A stretch of DNA of 64,000 nt from Saprospiraceae bacterium (GTDB lineage Bacteria; Bacteroidota; Bacteroidia; Chitinophagales; Saprospiraceae), in the NCBI GenBank assembly GCA_016714765.1, contig JADKCF010000043.1, positions 1-64,000 on the forward strand, read 5' to 3'. Position 1 is the first letter of the stretch, and each line of letters starts with the position of its first letter. Both the position numbers and the translations under genes were made by a program. The notes under the pieces are model-generated. The model was not told the DNA's origin and did not search any database. It saw only the letters and a program-made list of their open reading frames with translations. Below are positions 31,344-40,078 of the stretch, one piece after another.

Positions 31344-32596
31344 CAAAATGTAACTTGCTTGTCCAACTCTTTGCCGTCTCTGATAATTCTGGCAGTGACT
31401 GTTTGCCCCGACTTGAATACCGTAAGACATTTCATGTAAGACTGCATATCCTTCACTTCCATGTCTCCCAGTTTTGTGACAATATCTCCTTTTTGCATGC
31501 CAGCCAATTGTGCAGGTTTGCCATCTTTGACACCATCTATTTTTACACCGGTACCATCATATAGATAGTCGGGCATAATGCCGAGAGTGACATTAAAAGA
31601 CATTCTTGTTTGTGACTCATCCCTGGTTTTGGTAAAAGTCAGCTTTTCCTTTTTATCCAGTGCGCTTACTACAGTATAAATATATTGGACGATGTCCTGG
31701 ACACCTTCATAATTGATTAGATGGGCATCATCACTAGGTTTGTGGTAGTCTCCATGCTGACCTGTAAAAAAGGCAAGTACAGGTATTCCTGAATTGTAAA
31801 AAGTAGCGTGATCTGATGGGCCAAGGCCTGATGAATCCTTTTTCAAGCTAAAAGAAGGCTTTTTGATATCATTCAGTACCGATTCGAAAACTGGAGAAGT
31901 ACCTACACCACTTATGGCCAACTTCCGCTCTTTGTTCAACCTGCCTATCATGTCCATATTGACCATATAGTTAAAACTCTTTTTATCTAATGATGTATTA
32001 TTTACAAAGTAGTTGGAGCCCCATAGACCTTTCTCTTCTCCTGAAAAACAGATAAACAGATAATTGTATTTTTTGAGTCCGGATTTTTTAATACTTTCTG
32101 CCAGATAGAGTACTCCGGCTACACCACTCGAATTGTCATCAGCCCCATTATGTATAGCGGGGGATCCCACATACAATGAGCCTTCCTGACCATATCCAAG
32201 GTGATCATAATGGCCTCCAATCACCACTGTAGAAGTTGCATTGTTATCTATAATACCCAGTATATTACGTCCTGTCACTTCCACACCGCCAGATGACTGC
32301 TCATCACCATGCGGATTACCACTTTTTTTACGCGAAAAAGTCATAAAATAGCTGTTTTGATCACCTGCAGGCTTAAGGCCTATTTCTTTAAATCTTCCTG
32401 CGATGTACTCCCCGGCTTTTCTCTCGCCCTCTGTGCCTATCTCCCTGCCTTCCATTTCATCTGATGATAAAAAAACAATATCTTTGGACAGATAACTAAA
32501 AGAGCCATTTAAAGACTGTGTTGTCTTTTTACTGCAGGATACAGTAAAAATAAGTAACGAAATACAAAATATTTTCAGTGTCTGAATATTCCTCAT
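31343..32596 (-). CDS. Lipoprotein M28-family metallopeptidase with PDZ domain
   Basis: 417 residues. A lipoprotein signal peptide has lipobox TVSC (Cys about residue 21), so it is membrane-anchored. M28 zinc ligands are complete: GGHYDHLG (His), NGADDNSSG (Asp), GEEKGLWGS (Glu pair), VNMDMIGR (Asp) and GDYHKPSDD (His). The C-terminal 85 residues (about 330-417) form a PDZ domain (DGVKDGKPAQLAGMQKGDIV). Probably an aminopeptidase in the periplasm or outer membrane that trims peptides. The downstream coupled PH-like protein may assist. Frame intact. Confidence 0.9.
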   Translation of the reverse strand: MRNIQTLKIFCISLLIFTVSCSKKTTQSLNGSFSYLSKDIVFLSSDEMEGREIGTEGERKAGEYIAGRFKEIGLKPAGDQNSYFMTFSRKKSGNPHGDEQSSGGVEVTGRNILGIIDNNATSTVVIGGHYDHLGYGQEGSLYVGSPAIHNGADDNSSGVAGVLYLAESIKKSGLKKYNYLFICFSGEEKGLWGSNYFVNNTSLDKKSFNYMVNMDMIGRLNKERKLAISGVGTSPVFESVLNDIKKPSFSLKKDSSGLGPSDHATFYNSGIPVLAFFTGQHGDYHKPSDDAHLINYEGVQDIVQYIYTVVSALDKKEKLTFTKTRDESQTRMSFNVTLGIMPDYLYDGTGVKIDGVKDGKPAQLAGMQKGDIVTKLGDMEVKDMQSYMKCLTVFKSGQTVTARIIRDGKELDKQVTF

Positions 32597-32713
32597 GATT
32601 TGATGAATTGATTTTGAAATACAAATGTAATAAATTCAAGGTGTTTATGTATCCTTAAGACAAAATTATCCCTGTAATTTGAATATGTTACAGAGGATAT
32701 TCTAGGATTTTTC

Positions 32714-34357
32714 TTAATTTTTTACCATTTTGAGACATTGTTTGGCACCATTCAGATCAAAAGTAACAAGATACATACCAACAGGAAAATCATCCAGGTT
32801 ATCTATGCGGATGGTTTTATTACGTACCAAGCAGTTTTCAGATTTCATCATCTTACCAGTGAGAGAATATATTTTTACCTTGATTTCAGCCATTGTTGGA
32901 TTCACAAGTGATATGTTCAGTTGATCATCGACAGGATTAGGAAAAGTAGTAGACTTCATATCATATGCAGAATCACTTGTAGAAACAGGGCTGGCCTGAA
33001 AGACCCTGACATAGTCAACATCCATTGTACCTGATGAAAAAATTGGGTCTATTCCTTGTTGAATCGCAATGTTTAATAACAAATATTGCTCTGCATCGAA
33101 GGGCCAGTTTTTAATATCTTTTATTTCTGGACTGTAAACATAGTGAGTGATATTATCTACTTTAAATACCAGTTTATCTGCTGTCCATATACAACTGTAA
33201 ATATGAAATTCATCAGATACTGTCGGTATATTGCGTCCTCCTATATTGACCGTATTTCCAAAGCTTGAAGGTGTATGTATGGCACTTTGGACAAAATTCT
33301 GATTGTTGCCCCAGTGCTCTATAATATCAATTTCTCCACAAGTAGGCCATGAAGTATTCCCAAAACCTTGATTATCCCAATATCCGCCATCTTCATTAAT
33401 ATTTTTACCAAGCATCCATAATGCAGGCCAAGTACCAGCACCGCGTGGAAATTTTGCTCTGATCTCTACTTTTCCGTGTGTGAAGGCGAACTTAGAATTT
33501 AGTCTAGCGGAGGTATATTGCTTAGTGGTTCCCTGATCTGTGAATGACTCTTTTTTTGCTACTATTTTCAAAAATCCATCTTGAACGTATGAGTTGCTAA
33601 GTCGATTGGTATAATGCTGTATTTCATTGTTATACCAGCTCCCGCCACCGGGCAATTTTGTTTGATGGTGCCATTTAGTATTGTCTAAACTTCCGTTGTT
33701 GTTAAACTCATCAGACCACACCAATTTATCATAAACCGGACCTGGATCTATCGTTCCATCATAATAAAAGTCATCTATGTAAGCCACAACTTTACTATTA
33801 TTATTTTCTCCATTGATTTGCAACAATACCCTGTTCAGGTCTTTTCGCTGAGTTGGAGGAAGTATGCCTGGAGTAAAATTAATAAAAGGATCATTTTTAA
33901 AATTGAAAGTTATTGTTTGCCATTGATTCAGTATGATGGGTTTGATGATTTCAGTTTGAGATGTCCATGGCTGGGCCTGGTTTCCATTCTGCAACTTCAT
34001 AGATATCTGATTGGGCTGATTACCAGTTAATGCTGATGAAGGAACATAAATTTTAACAGAAAAAGTATAAGCATTGGACAAATCAAAGTTATTCACGAGG
34101 TCTAATCCTGCATTGGCATACTGTCCGCCCAAGTCTGAATACTTTAAAACTCCTGCAGAGCTATTGATATCATTTTTAAATGGATTGGGGAAGGGGGCCT
34201 GGACATCACACAAATCACCAAACCAAGCATTCATACTGTCATTACTCTCAAAATCATCGCTGAGTGATTGTGTAGCGGCTATGGAGCTTATGCCGAATAT
34301 GAAGATTATGATAAAAATTTGGTTTTTGGACATGTTCAAATGATTTAGTGAATACAA
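32714..34357 (-). CDS. Secreted GH16 family endo-beta-glucanase with CBM-like domain and T9SS type A tail
   Basis: 547 residues from the first ATG; a second ATG at 34333 (MSKNQIFIIIFIFG) gives a cleaner signal peptide and is the more likely start. Residues about 30-200 form a carbohydrate-binding-like jelly roll. The GH16 catalytic domain (about 210-460) has WSDEFNNNGSLDNTKW and the catalytic GEIDIIEHWG (nucleophile Glu, Asp, acid/base Glu). It probably cleaves beta-1,3-glucan (laminarin) or related glycans outside the cell. The C-terminal 75 residues (FPNPVDDQLNISLVN, VGMYLVTFD) are a T9SS type A signal. Frame intact. Confidence 0.9.
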   Translation of the reverse strand: MYSLNHLNMSKNQIFIIIFIFGISSIAATQSLSDDFESNDSMNAWFGDLCDVQAPFPNPFKNDINSSAGVLKYSDLGGQYANAGLDLVNNFDLSNAYTFSVKIYVPSSALTGNQPNQISMKLQNGNQAQPWTSQTEIIKPIILNQWQTITFNFKNDPFINFTPGILPPTQRKDLNRVLLQINGENNNSKVVAYIDDFYYDGTIDPGPVYDKLVWSDEFNNNGSLDNTKWHHQTKLPGGGSWYNNEIQHYTNRLSNSYVQDGFLKIVAKKESFTDQGTTKQYTSARLNSKFAFTHGKVEIRAKFPRGAGTWPALWMLGKNINEDGGYWDNQGFGNTSWPTCGEIDIIEHWGNNQNFVQSAIHTPSSFGNTVNIGGRNIPTVSDEFHIYSCIWTADKLVFKVDNITHYVYSPEIKDIKNWPFDAEQYLLLNIAIQQGIDPIFSSGTMDVDYVRVFQASPVSTSDSAYDMKSTTFPNPVDDQLNISLVNPTMAEIKVKIYSLTGKMMKSENCLVRNKTIRIDNLDDFPVGMYLVTFDLNGAKQCLKMVKN

Positions 34358-34588
34358 TTCCTGATTGTGGAATCAAATATACGTCATTACTTTGCTTATA
34401 CAAATAAATTCCATTTCTGTTGTCTCGTTTTCATAAAAAGTGACAATTTCCTTAAATATTTCTTTATAAGTCGATTGGATTGGTTTTTCCCAATTTATTT
34501 TCTTTGATTGAAATGATAAATCTTTGGTTTTGTAAATGGATAAACTTAACGGAAAAATTGCTTATTTTCGCACGTAGATTGCTGCCAT

Positions 34589-35276
34589 ATGAATGTACCT
34601 TATATCGATTTCCACACACATAGTCTCCGGCAGGCTGATACGATCAAGTAGTTTCCTGCATAATGATCAACAAAAAGTGGTAAAACTTTACACAATAGGT
34701 TTTCATCCCTGGTGGACCACTTCATTGTTAACTGATTTACAATTATCTTACCTGGCCCAAAAATTTACATCTGATGCCAACTGTCTCGGGATAGGGGAGT
34801 GTGGACTGGATCACCTCAAAGGTACAACACTAGATATACAGGAAGAAATTTTTTTACGGCAGATATTAATCGCCAATCAACTCAATGCGCCGGTTATCAT
34901 TCATTGTGTCAGGACATTCGACAGACTTTTGTCGATGCGTAAAAAGTATGGTCATACCCCATGGGCCGTTCATGGTTTTGTAAGGAACAAAATACTAGCA
35001 AAACAGATACTGGATGCAGGCATTTGTATATCAGTGGCACCACATCCCAAAATGAACAGTGCATTTGAGGATACGCTAAGATATCTTCCCATCGATAAGA
35101 TTTTTTTGGAGACAGACAGTGACTTTTCTTCAGATATCAAAGAAAGATATCGTATTTTTGCAGCGCTGCGAGGTATGGCTATTCCTGACCTTAAGCAAAG
35201 CTTGTATCAAAATTTTATCACTTTCTATTCTGAAAAATGGAAACACCAAAGTGGCTGGAACGAACAGCATTACTAA
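34589..35276 (+). CDS. TatD-family metal-dependent hydrolase, N-terminus frameshifted
   Basis: The ATG at 34589 gives MNVPYIDFHTHS, the His-x-His metal-binding opening of TatD hydrolases, but this frame stops at 34647-34649. The rest (SSFLHNDQQKVVKLYTIGFH to HQSGWNEQHY, stop at 35276) is in a second frame. It supplies GIGECGLDH (Glu), APVIIHCVR (His), AVHGFV (His) and LETDSDF (Asp), so the metal ligands are complete once the two are joined. TatD enzymes are DNases or phosphodiesterases of the amidohydrolase fold. The 3' end overlaps tcdA by 40 bp, so the genes are coupled. Confidence 0.78.
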
Positions 35277-36007
35277 TCGGAGATGATGCTATCAGCAGAC
35301 TACAACAATCCAATGTACTCCTGGTCGGTTTGGGCGGTGTAGGCAGTTATGCCGGTGAATTTCTGGTCAGGGCAGGGATAGGTAAGATGACAATCATAGA
35401 CGGAGACATTGTAGATCCTACAAATATCAACAGACAGCTTCAGGCAGTACACAGTACCATAGGGCAGTCAAAGGCATTATTGCTTAAAACAAGGCTAATG
35501 GATATCAATCCCGAACTCCAAATCATAACTTATGAAAAGTTTATGGAACCTGATGATATGCTCAGGCTCATGACGGATCATCAGTATGATTTTATTCTCG
35601 ATTGTATAGATAGTGTGACACCAAAATTGACTTTGCTGAAGATGGCTAAAAGGTCAAAATGCAAAATCATTAGCTCTATGGGTGCAGGTGGCAAGCTGGA
35701 CCCTACCAGGATCAGAATCGGCGATATATCGACAACTAAGGAATGCAAATTTGCCCAGAGTGTGCGTAAAAGACTTAAAAAAGAAGGTGTCAGAAAAGGC
35801 ATCATTGCTGTTTATTCAGAAGAAATACAACCCAAAGAAGCATTGAAACTGACAGATGGGAAAAATTACAAAAAATCATTTTATGGCACAATCTCTTACA
35901 TGCCTGCATTGTTTGGGCTCACCATGGCGTCAGAAGTCATCAGGCGATTGGGAGGACTAAAAAAGCAGTCAGGTCTACAGGATTCTTCTTTAGAATCAAT
36001 ATTGTAA
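35237..36007 (+). CDS. tcdA: tRNA threonylcarbamoyladenosine dehydratase, ThiF/E1-like
   Basis: 256 residues. It catalyses ATP-dependent cyclisation of t6A37 in tRNA to ct6A. The ATP-binding fold starts VLLVGLGGVGSYAGEFLVRAG (about residues 27-47), then DGDIVDPTNINRQLQA with the E1-like Asp/Arg pattern, and DFILDCIDSVTPKLTLLKMA. KECKFAQSVRKRLKKEGV and GTISYMPALFGL complete the TcdA signature. The start is 40 bp inside the tatD 3' end. Frame intact. Confidence 0.9.
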   Translation: METPKWLERTALLIGDDAISRLQQSNVLLVGLGGVGSYAGEFLVRAGIGKMTIIDGDIVDPTNINRQLQAVHSTIGQSKALLLKTRLMDINPELQIITYEKFMEPDDMLRLMTDHQYDFILDCIDSVTPKLTLLKMAKRSKCKIISSMGAGGKLDPTRIRIGDISTTKECKFAQSVRKRLKKEGVRKGIIAVYSEEIQPKEALKLTDGKNYKKSFYGTISYMPALFGLTMASEVIRRLGGLKKQSGLQDSSLESIL

Positions 36008-36008
36008 C

Positions 36009-36590
36009 CTACTTTTTGACACCCGTAAATCCGCAGTCATCCATCAAAGTAAAACCGGCAGGTATCGGGAACCCTGAGATGATAGTAGGCTCCTTTGTAA
36101 TCAAGGTAATATTGAGATTTCCAGTAAGCGTTTTATTGTCTGAACTAATAGAAAGTACTGTCTTCACTTTGCCGTCAGCTTTTATGGGGTCTCCCGAAGC
36201 ACCGGCTATAATGTCTCCCGGATTTATGGTCAGATTCTGAAGAGTGGCATCTACAGTCACTTCATTTTTTGCGGTTTTACCCATGACAGGAAGCGGACCT
36301 ATAGAAGATTTTATGGTAATGATGACTTCGTTTTTCAGCAATTCTGTGATACTAAGGTCTGCCATAGTAAAAACACTTGCAAAAGCCCCCTTACATTTAA
36401 AGTCACCAGTATATTCGCCTAAAAATCTTTTGACAAACAAACATGTTGTATCGCTGACAGTGGCATCCGGATTAAAGTTGTCAGCCAGAGGGTCTGTACA
36501 ACCAGTGACTGTTTCAGGATCTTTTTTGCATGATATAAACAAAGTACCCAGGAAAAGAATGCAAATCAGGTAGTTAAATACAGGCTTCAT
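36009..36590 (-). CDS. Lipoprotein with a CTDPxAxNFNP calcium-type repeat
   Basis: 193 residues. Signal peptide and lipobox LFISC (Cys about residue 21) anchor it to a membrane. Right after comes CTDPLADNFNPDATVSDTTC, a Cys-flanked DPxAxNFNPxA repeat frequent in Bacteroidota surface proteins and thought to bind calcium. The remaining 140 residues are beta-rich with no known fold. The gene is convergent with tcdA (1 bp gap) and precedes a small secreted protein on the same strand. Function unknown. Confidence 0.7.
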   Translation of the reverse strand: MKPVFNYLICILFLGTLFISCKKDPETVTGCTDPLADNFNPDATVSDTTCLFVKRFLGEYTGDFKCKGAFASVFTMADLSITELLKNEVIITIKSSIGPLPVMGKTAKNEVTVDATLQNLTINPGDIIAGASGDPIKADGKVKTVLSISSDNKTLTGNLNITLITKEPTIISGFPIPAGFTLMDDCGFTGVKK

Positions 36591-36638
36591 TGTTTCGTAT
36601 TTTGTTGATTAATTGTTTAATGGAAACAAAGTTACCAT

Positions 36639-36960
36639 TTATCTTTTATTTTCCAGCATATTTACATAATTTAAATCTCCCAATCTGAATCTGAACGCTA
36701 TTTTACTGCCGGTTTCTATTTTATGTTCTATTTTGCAAAAAAATGGGAGGTTTGATGCATTGAAGGTGTTTTTATATTGAAAAGCCTTGTTGCTAAATTT
36801 CCATACAGGTTTAATGGAAAGCATATTCTTCATAGAATCTGATGTAAATGAAGATTTTTTTTGTACCAGTTCTGATGATGTCTGAGCATGAACGGAGAAA
36901 GTAATTATCAAAAAAATAATTATTTGAAAAAAGCTTAAGATGCTTGGTATTAATTTTCAT
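36639..36960 (-). CDS. Small secreted protein, frameshifted in signal peptide
   Basis: Repaired, about 106 residues. The ATG at 36960 gives MKINTKHLKLFSNNYFF, and one base change in the A7 run at 36910-36916 joins this to IITFSVHAQ (signal peptide end) and the mature part (TSSELVQKKSSFTSDSMKN to LNYVNMLENKR, stop at 36639). Without the repair the signal peptide is cut from the mature chain. No family recognised. It lies 18 bp downstream of the repaired rlmL-like gene, so they may share a transcript. Confidence 0.5.
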
Positions 36961-36977
36961 GTTCTGTTGGATGGTTG

Positions 36978-38128
36978 TCACCATATTTGTTCTGCCATTT
37001 TTGTTTTTGCTTCCCTGATACATATCAAATCTGCAAAAAGTGAGGGAATACTTCCGTTCAGCAGACGTTTTTAGCTGACGGTCTTAGTCCAACATTTTTA
37101 ATGGCTTCCTGGTGCCCTGATAAAATCCATGCAGTACTACCGCTGAATGACAGTTTTAATTTATCTCCGATGTTTCGGTAAAAATCCAATACATCTTTTT
37201 CTTTCAATCTTTCATCATAGGGAGGATGAAACATCAATGTGACGTCGCTCATACCTTCCTGATAGAAAAAATCCACATCACTTATTGTAATCCAATCACT
37301 CAAACCTGCTGCCGCAATATTTTCCCGGCATGCCTCTACCGCCTGATGGTTATGGTCGAATCCTGTAAAAGAAGGCATGGTTTCTGTATTGATTTTTTGG
37401 GAAGCTTCTTCACACACTATCTGGTAGACTTCCGGATCGAAGGACTTCCATTTTTTAAATGCAAAGTTTTTGTCCATTGCCTGTGGAGGTATGTTAGCTG
37501 CAATTCTGGCTGCTTCGCATAGTATGGTGCCAGAGCCACACATTGGGTCACAGAGAGGACTTTTTTTATCCCATCCCGAAAGCAAGACCAATCCCGCTGC
37601 CAGTACTTCATTGAGGGGCGCATTGACCATAGCTTTTCTGTACCCCCGCAAGTGAAGGGAAGGCCCACTGCTATCCATGCTCAGGGTGACAATTTCCTCT
37701 CGGATATGCACATTGATTCTCATTGTAGGGTTAGTTGTGTTGACATTGGGTCTTTGTCCAAATTTTTCCCTGAATCGGTCAGCAATGGCATCTTTTACTT
37801 TGAGAGCAATAAAATTGGCATGTCTGTATTGTGTGGAGTTGACTACAGAATCAATAGCAAAAGTATCTTCCAAAGAAAAGTAATCCTCCCATACTATTTT
37901 TTTTGCCTGGTCATACAGGTCGTTTTCGCTGCTGATGGTAAATTCCTTAATAAATACAAGGACCTTGATACATGTCCTCAAAAGGAGGTTGGATTTATAA
38001 AGTACAGTTTTGTCGCCGGTATAGGACACAGCACGTTTTAAAATTAAAATGTCCTGAGCTCCTATATCGTTTAATTCTTCAGCAAGGATTTCTTCAAGGC
38101 CTTCCAGGGTTTTTGCAATCAGCTTCAA
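36978..38128 (-). CDS. rlmL: RlmL-like THUMP-domain 23S rRNA methyltransferase, 3' frameshift
   Basis: THUMP domain (about residues 45-155) then a class I SAM methyltransferase with DPMCGSGTILCEAARIA (motif I, about residue 198). The usual [ND]PPY catalytic motif reads HPPYDERL (about residue 305), where His replaces Asn. The first frame stops at 37058 (SAKNVC). Adding one base in the T5 run at 37068-37072 extends it as SAKKRLLNGSIPSLFADL, and the stop moves to 36978, which gives the expected tail. RlmL-type enzymes make m2G2445 in 23S rRNA. Compare the catalytic position with raw reads. Confidence 0.75.
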
Positions 38129-38157
38129 TCCCGTATCATGTTTAGTTGTTCAATAAA

Positions 38158-38544
38158 TCAGCCTCCACATTCTTTTCGCAGTTCGACCATCAAGCTCGAC
38201 CAAAGATCTTTTACTTCCTGCACTTCATCTGCGTCACAAAAATCAGTTATTTCTAATACTGTTTCATTTGTAATATCAGATTTATACATTCTGAATTCGA
38301 GATATTCTGCAGGGTCATCAGCGTCTTCCCATTCAAACCGAACCCTTTCATCCTCAATATCATCCAGCAGATATGCAATTTCACTGCTACCACTCCAGTA
38401 AAAAGTATAAACATCATTGGTGATATCCACCTCATCACAATACCACCTTACTAGACAGGCAGGCGTTGTCATGAAGTTATAAATAATGGTAGGCGATGCT
38501 CTGAAGATGTATTCGAGATCTATTCTAACCCTTTTCACTGACAT
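38158..38544 (-). CDS. START-like (SRPBCC fold) domain protein, Bacteroidota type
   Basis: 128 residues. It begins MSVKRVRIDLEYIFRASPTIIYNFMTTPACL, then FYWSGSSEIAYLLDDIEDERVRFEWED and ITDFCDADEVQEVKDLWSSLM, the conserved pattern of the short START-like family in Bacteroidota. The fold is a hydrophobic-pocket helix-grip domain that probably binds a lipid or hydrophobic ligand, but no catalytic residue is known. It lies 29 bp upstream of the rlmL-like gene on the same strand, so they may be an operon. Confidence 0.8.
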   Translation of the reverse strand: MSVKRVRIDLEYIFRASPTIIYNFMTTPACLVRWYCDEVDITNDVYTFYWSGSSEIAYLLDDIEDERVRFEWEDADDPAEYLEFRMYKSDITNETVLEITDFCDADEVQEVKDLWSSLMVELRKECGG

Positions 38545-38859
38545 CCACTATGTTTTTATTAAAAATTGGAATAAAGCTGCAATAAAAAATATTTTTTTCA
38601 ATTCACAAAAGATTTGAACTTTTTTTACAAATAATTAATTTATAAAGAGGTGCTGCTTTTTATTAAGTATACATCTAAACGTTGCAGAGCTTCAAAAGTT
38701 TAATAGAAGGTTGTTGAACGCATTCTGAAGGCTCAATTCTAGTGTAAGAAAAATAATAATTGTATAATCATCCAATATATTGATTTATAAGACTTGAATT
38801 TCTTATCTTTGCGGCTCTTTTCAAAAAAAACGACCACTGAGGTGGTATAAATATACATA
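38545..38859. other. Divergent intergenic region between the START-like gene and rpoD
   Basis: 315 bp, very AT-rich. It holds the rpoD promoter boxes (38780-38811) and a leader of about 50 bp ending with the ATG at 38860. A CACAAAAGATTTG stretch near 38604-38616 on the other strand might serve the START-like gene but does not fit the consensus well. No hairpin terminator or small RNA is obvious. Confidence 0.5.
38780..38811 (+). promoter_or_regulatory. Promoter of rpoD
   Basis: TATCTTTG at 38804-38811 (-7 box) is preceded by TTG at 38780-38782 with 21 bp between, close to the Bacteroidota -33/-7 pattern. The rpoD ATG is 48 bp downstream. Confidence 0.55.
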
Positions 38860-39729
38860 ATGAGACAGTTAAAAATAACTAAATCAATTACTAACAGAGA
38901 AAGTCAGTCTCTGGAAAAATATTTGCAGGAAATAGGTAAAGTAGATTTGCTTACCCCTGAGGAAGAGGTGGATCTGGCACAGAAAATCAAAGATGGTGAC
39001 CAGGAAGCGTTAGAAAGACTGACAAAAGCTAATTTGCGTTTTGTTGTTTCTGTAGCCAAACAGTACCAAAACCAGGGTCTTTCACTCAGTGACCTTATCA
39101 ATGAAGGTAATCTGGGACTCATCAAAGCTGCTCAAAGATTTGACGAAACACGAGGATTTAAATTTATTTCATATGCAGTTTGGTGGATTAGACAATCTAT
39201 CCTTCAGGCATTGGCCGAGCAATCCCGAATTGTACGATTACCACTTAATAAAGTAGGTTCTTTAAATAAGATAAACAGAGCTTTTTCCGAGCTGGAGCAA
39301 GAGTTCGAACGTGAACCATCCCCTGAAGAATTGGCTGAATTGCTCGAGATTCCTACTGAAGAAGTGGAAACTACATTGGGGGTAGCAGCAAGGCACGTTT
39401 CTATGGATGCCCCCTTTATAGATGGTGAAGACAATTCTTTGCTGGACGTACTGGAAAATAACAGTACTCCGGATACTGACTCAGCCCTTGAGTACAAGGA
39501 TTCGTTACGTAAAGAAATAGAGCGATCACTCAATACCCTCACAGATCGTCAGTCTGATGTGATCAAGTTGTATTTTGGAATTGGTATCGAGCATCCCATG
39601 TCTCTCGAAGATATTGGTGACAAATTCGGGCTCACAAGAGAGCGAGTAAGGCAGATTAAAGACAAGGCTATCAATAAGTTAAGATCTGTCAACAGAAGTA
39701 AATTGTTGAAAAATTACCTTGGTACATAA
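38860..39729 (+). CDS. rpoD: Primary RNA polymerase sigma factor (sigma-70/RpoD, Bacteroidota short form)
   Basis: 289 residues, lacking the long N-terminal region 1.1 of E. coli RpoD, as is usual for Bacteroidota. Region 2 has [20 protein letters not shown] and [20 protein letters not shown]. Region 3 has [12 protein letters not shown] and region 4 has [16 protein letters not shown] and [19 protein letters not shown] for -33 recognition. It directs transcription from the TAnnTTTG-type promoters seen in this window. It has its own promoter and a strong terminator (39759-39796), so it is a single-gene unit. Frame intact. Confidence 0.96.
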   Translation: MRQLKITKSITNRESQSLEKYLQEIGKVDLLTPEEEVDLAQKIKDGDQEALERLTKANLRFVVSVAKQYQNQGLSLSDLINEGNLGLIKAAQRFDETRGFKFISYAVWWIRQSILQALAEQSRIVRLPLNKVGSLNKINRAFSELEQEFEREPSPEELAELLEIPTEEVETTLGVAARHVSMDAPFIDGEDNSLLDVLENNSTPDTDSALEYKDSLRKEIERSLNTLTDRQSDVIKLYFGIGIEHPMSLEDIGDKFGLTRERVRQIKDKAINKLRSVNRSKLLKNYLGT

Positions 39730-39758
39730 CACCAGGCAATAAGTATAAATAAATTGTT

Positions 39759-39796
39759 AAGCCCCCAGTCTGATTTGGTAAGATTGGGGGCTTTTT
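39759..39796 (+). terminator. Rho-independent terminator of rpoD
   Basis: Stem AAGCCCCCA at 39759-39767 pairs with TGGGGGCTT at 39785-39793, followed by T residues. The loop region also allows a short GTCT/AGAT extension. It separates rpoD from the caspase gene run. Confidence 0.85.
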
Positions 39797-39958
39797 CATT
39801 ATTAAATTCTCATCTGCAATACATGCCTTCCTATTAAGAAAGTATGGGTATGTTTATTTAATTAAGATTTGGTTTTGACAAGTCCAGATATAGCAGTGTT
39901 TTTATTTTTTATTTTAGATGATTTATGAAATTATTGGAAATAGTAATTTTATTTCATT

Positions 39959-39966
39959 TATATTTG
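39959..39966 (+). promoter_or_regulatory. Possible -7 promoter element for the metacaspase-led gene run
   Basis: TATATTTG fits TAnnTTTG. An ATTG at 39933-39936 lies 22 bp upstream as a weak -33 box. The first good ATG of the run is at 40079, giving a leader of about 110 bp. Confidence 0.45.
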
Positions 39967-40078
39967 TACTGACAACCCTAAAAATATAAAATTGTAAACT
40001 GTTTAGTCTGCAAGGATTAAGTTGCCTATTTTGGTTTTTCGGGTAAGTAAATCAAAAAATCCTGTTAAAAAAATCGAA

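Larger units (their letters stand above)
39730..40078. other. Intergenic region between rpoD and the metacaspase gene
   Basis: 349 bp. It holds the rpoD terminator (39759-39796) and the possible caspase promoter (39959-39966). Otherwise it is AT-rich without a clear small RNA, tRNA, or repeat. Confidence 0.5.

Noticed and set aside
37652..38041. Plus-strand 129-codon frame opposite the RlmL-like gene
   Set aside because: Antisense shadow of a gene with conserved THUMP and methyltransferase motifs.
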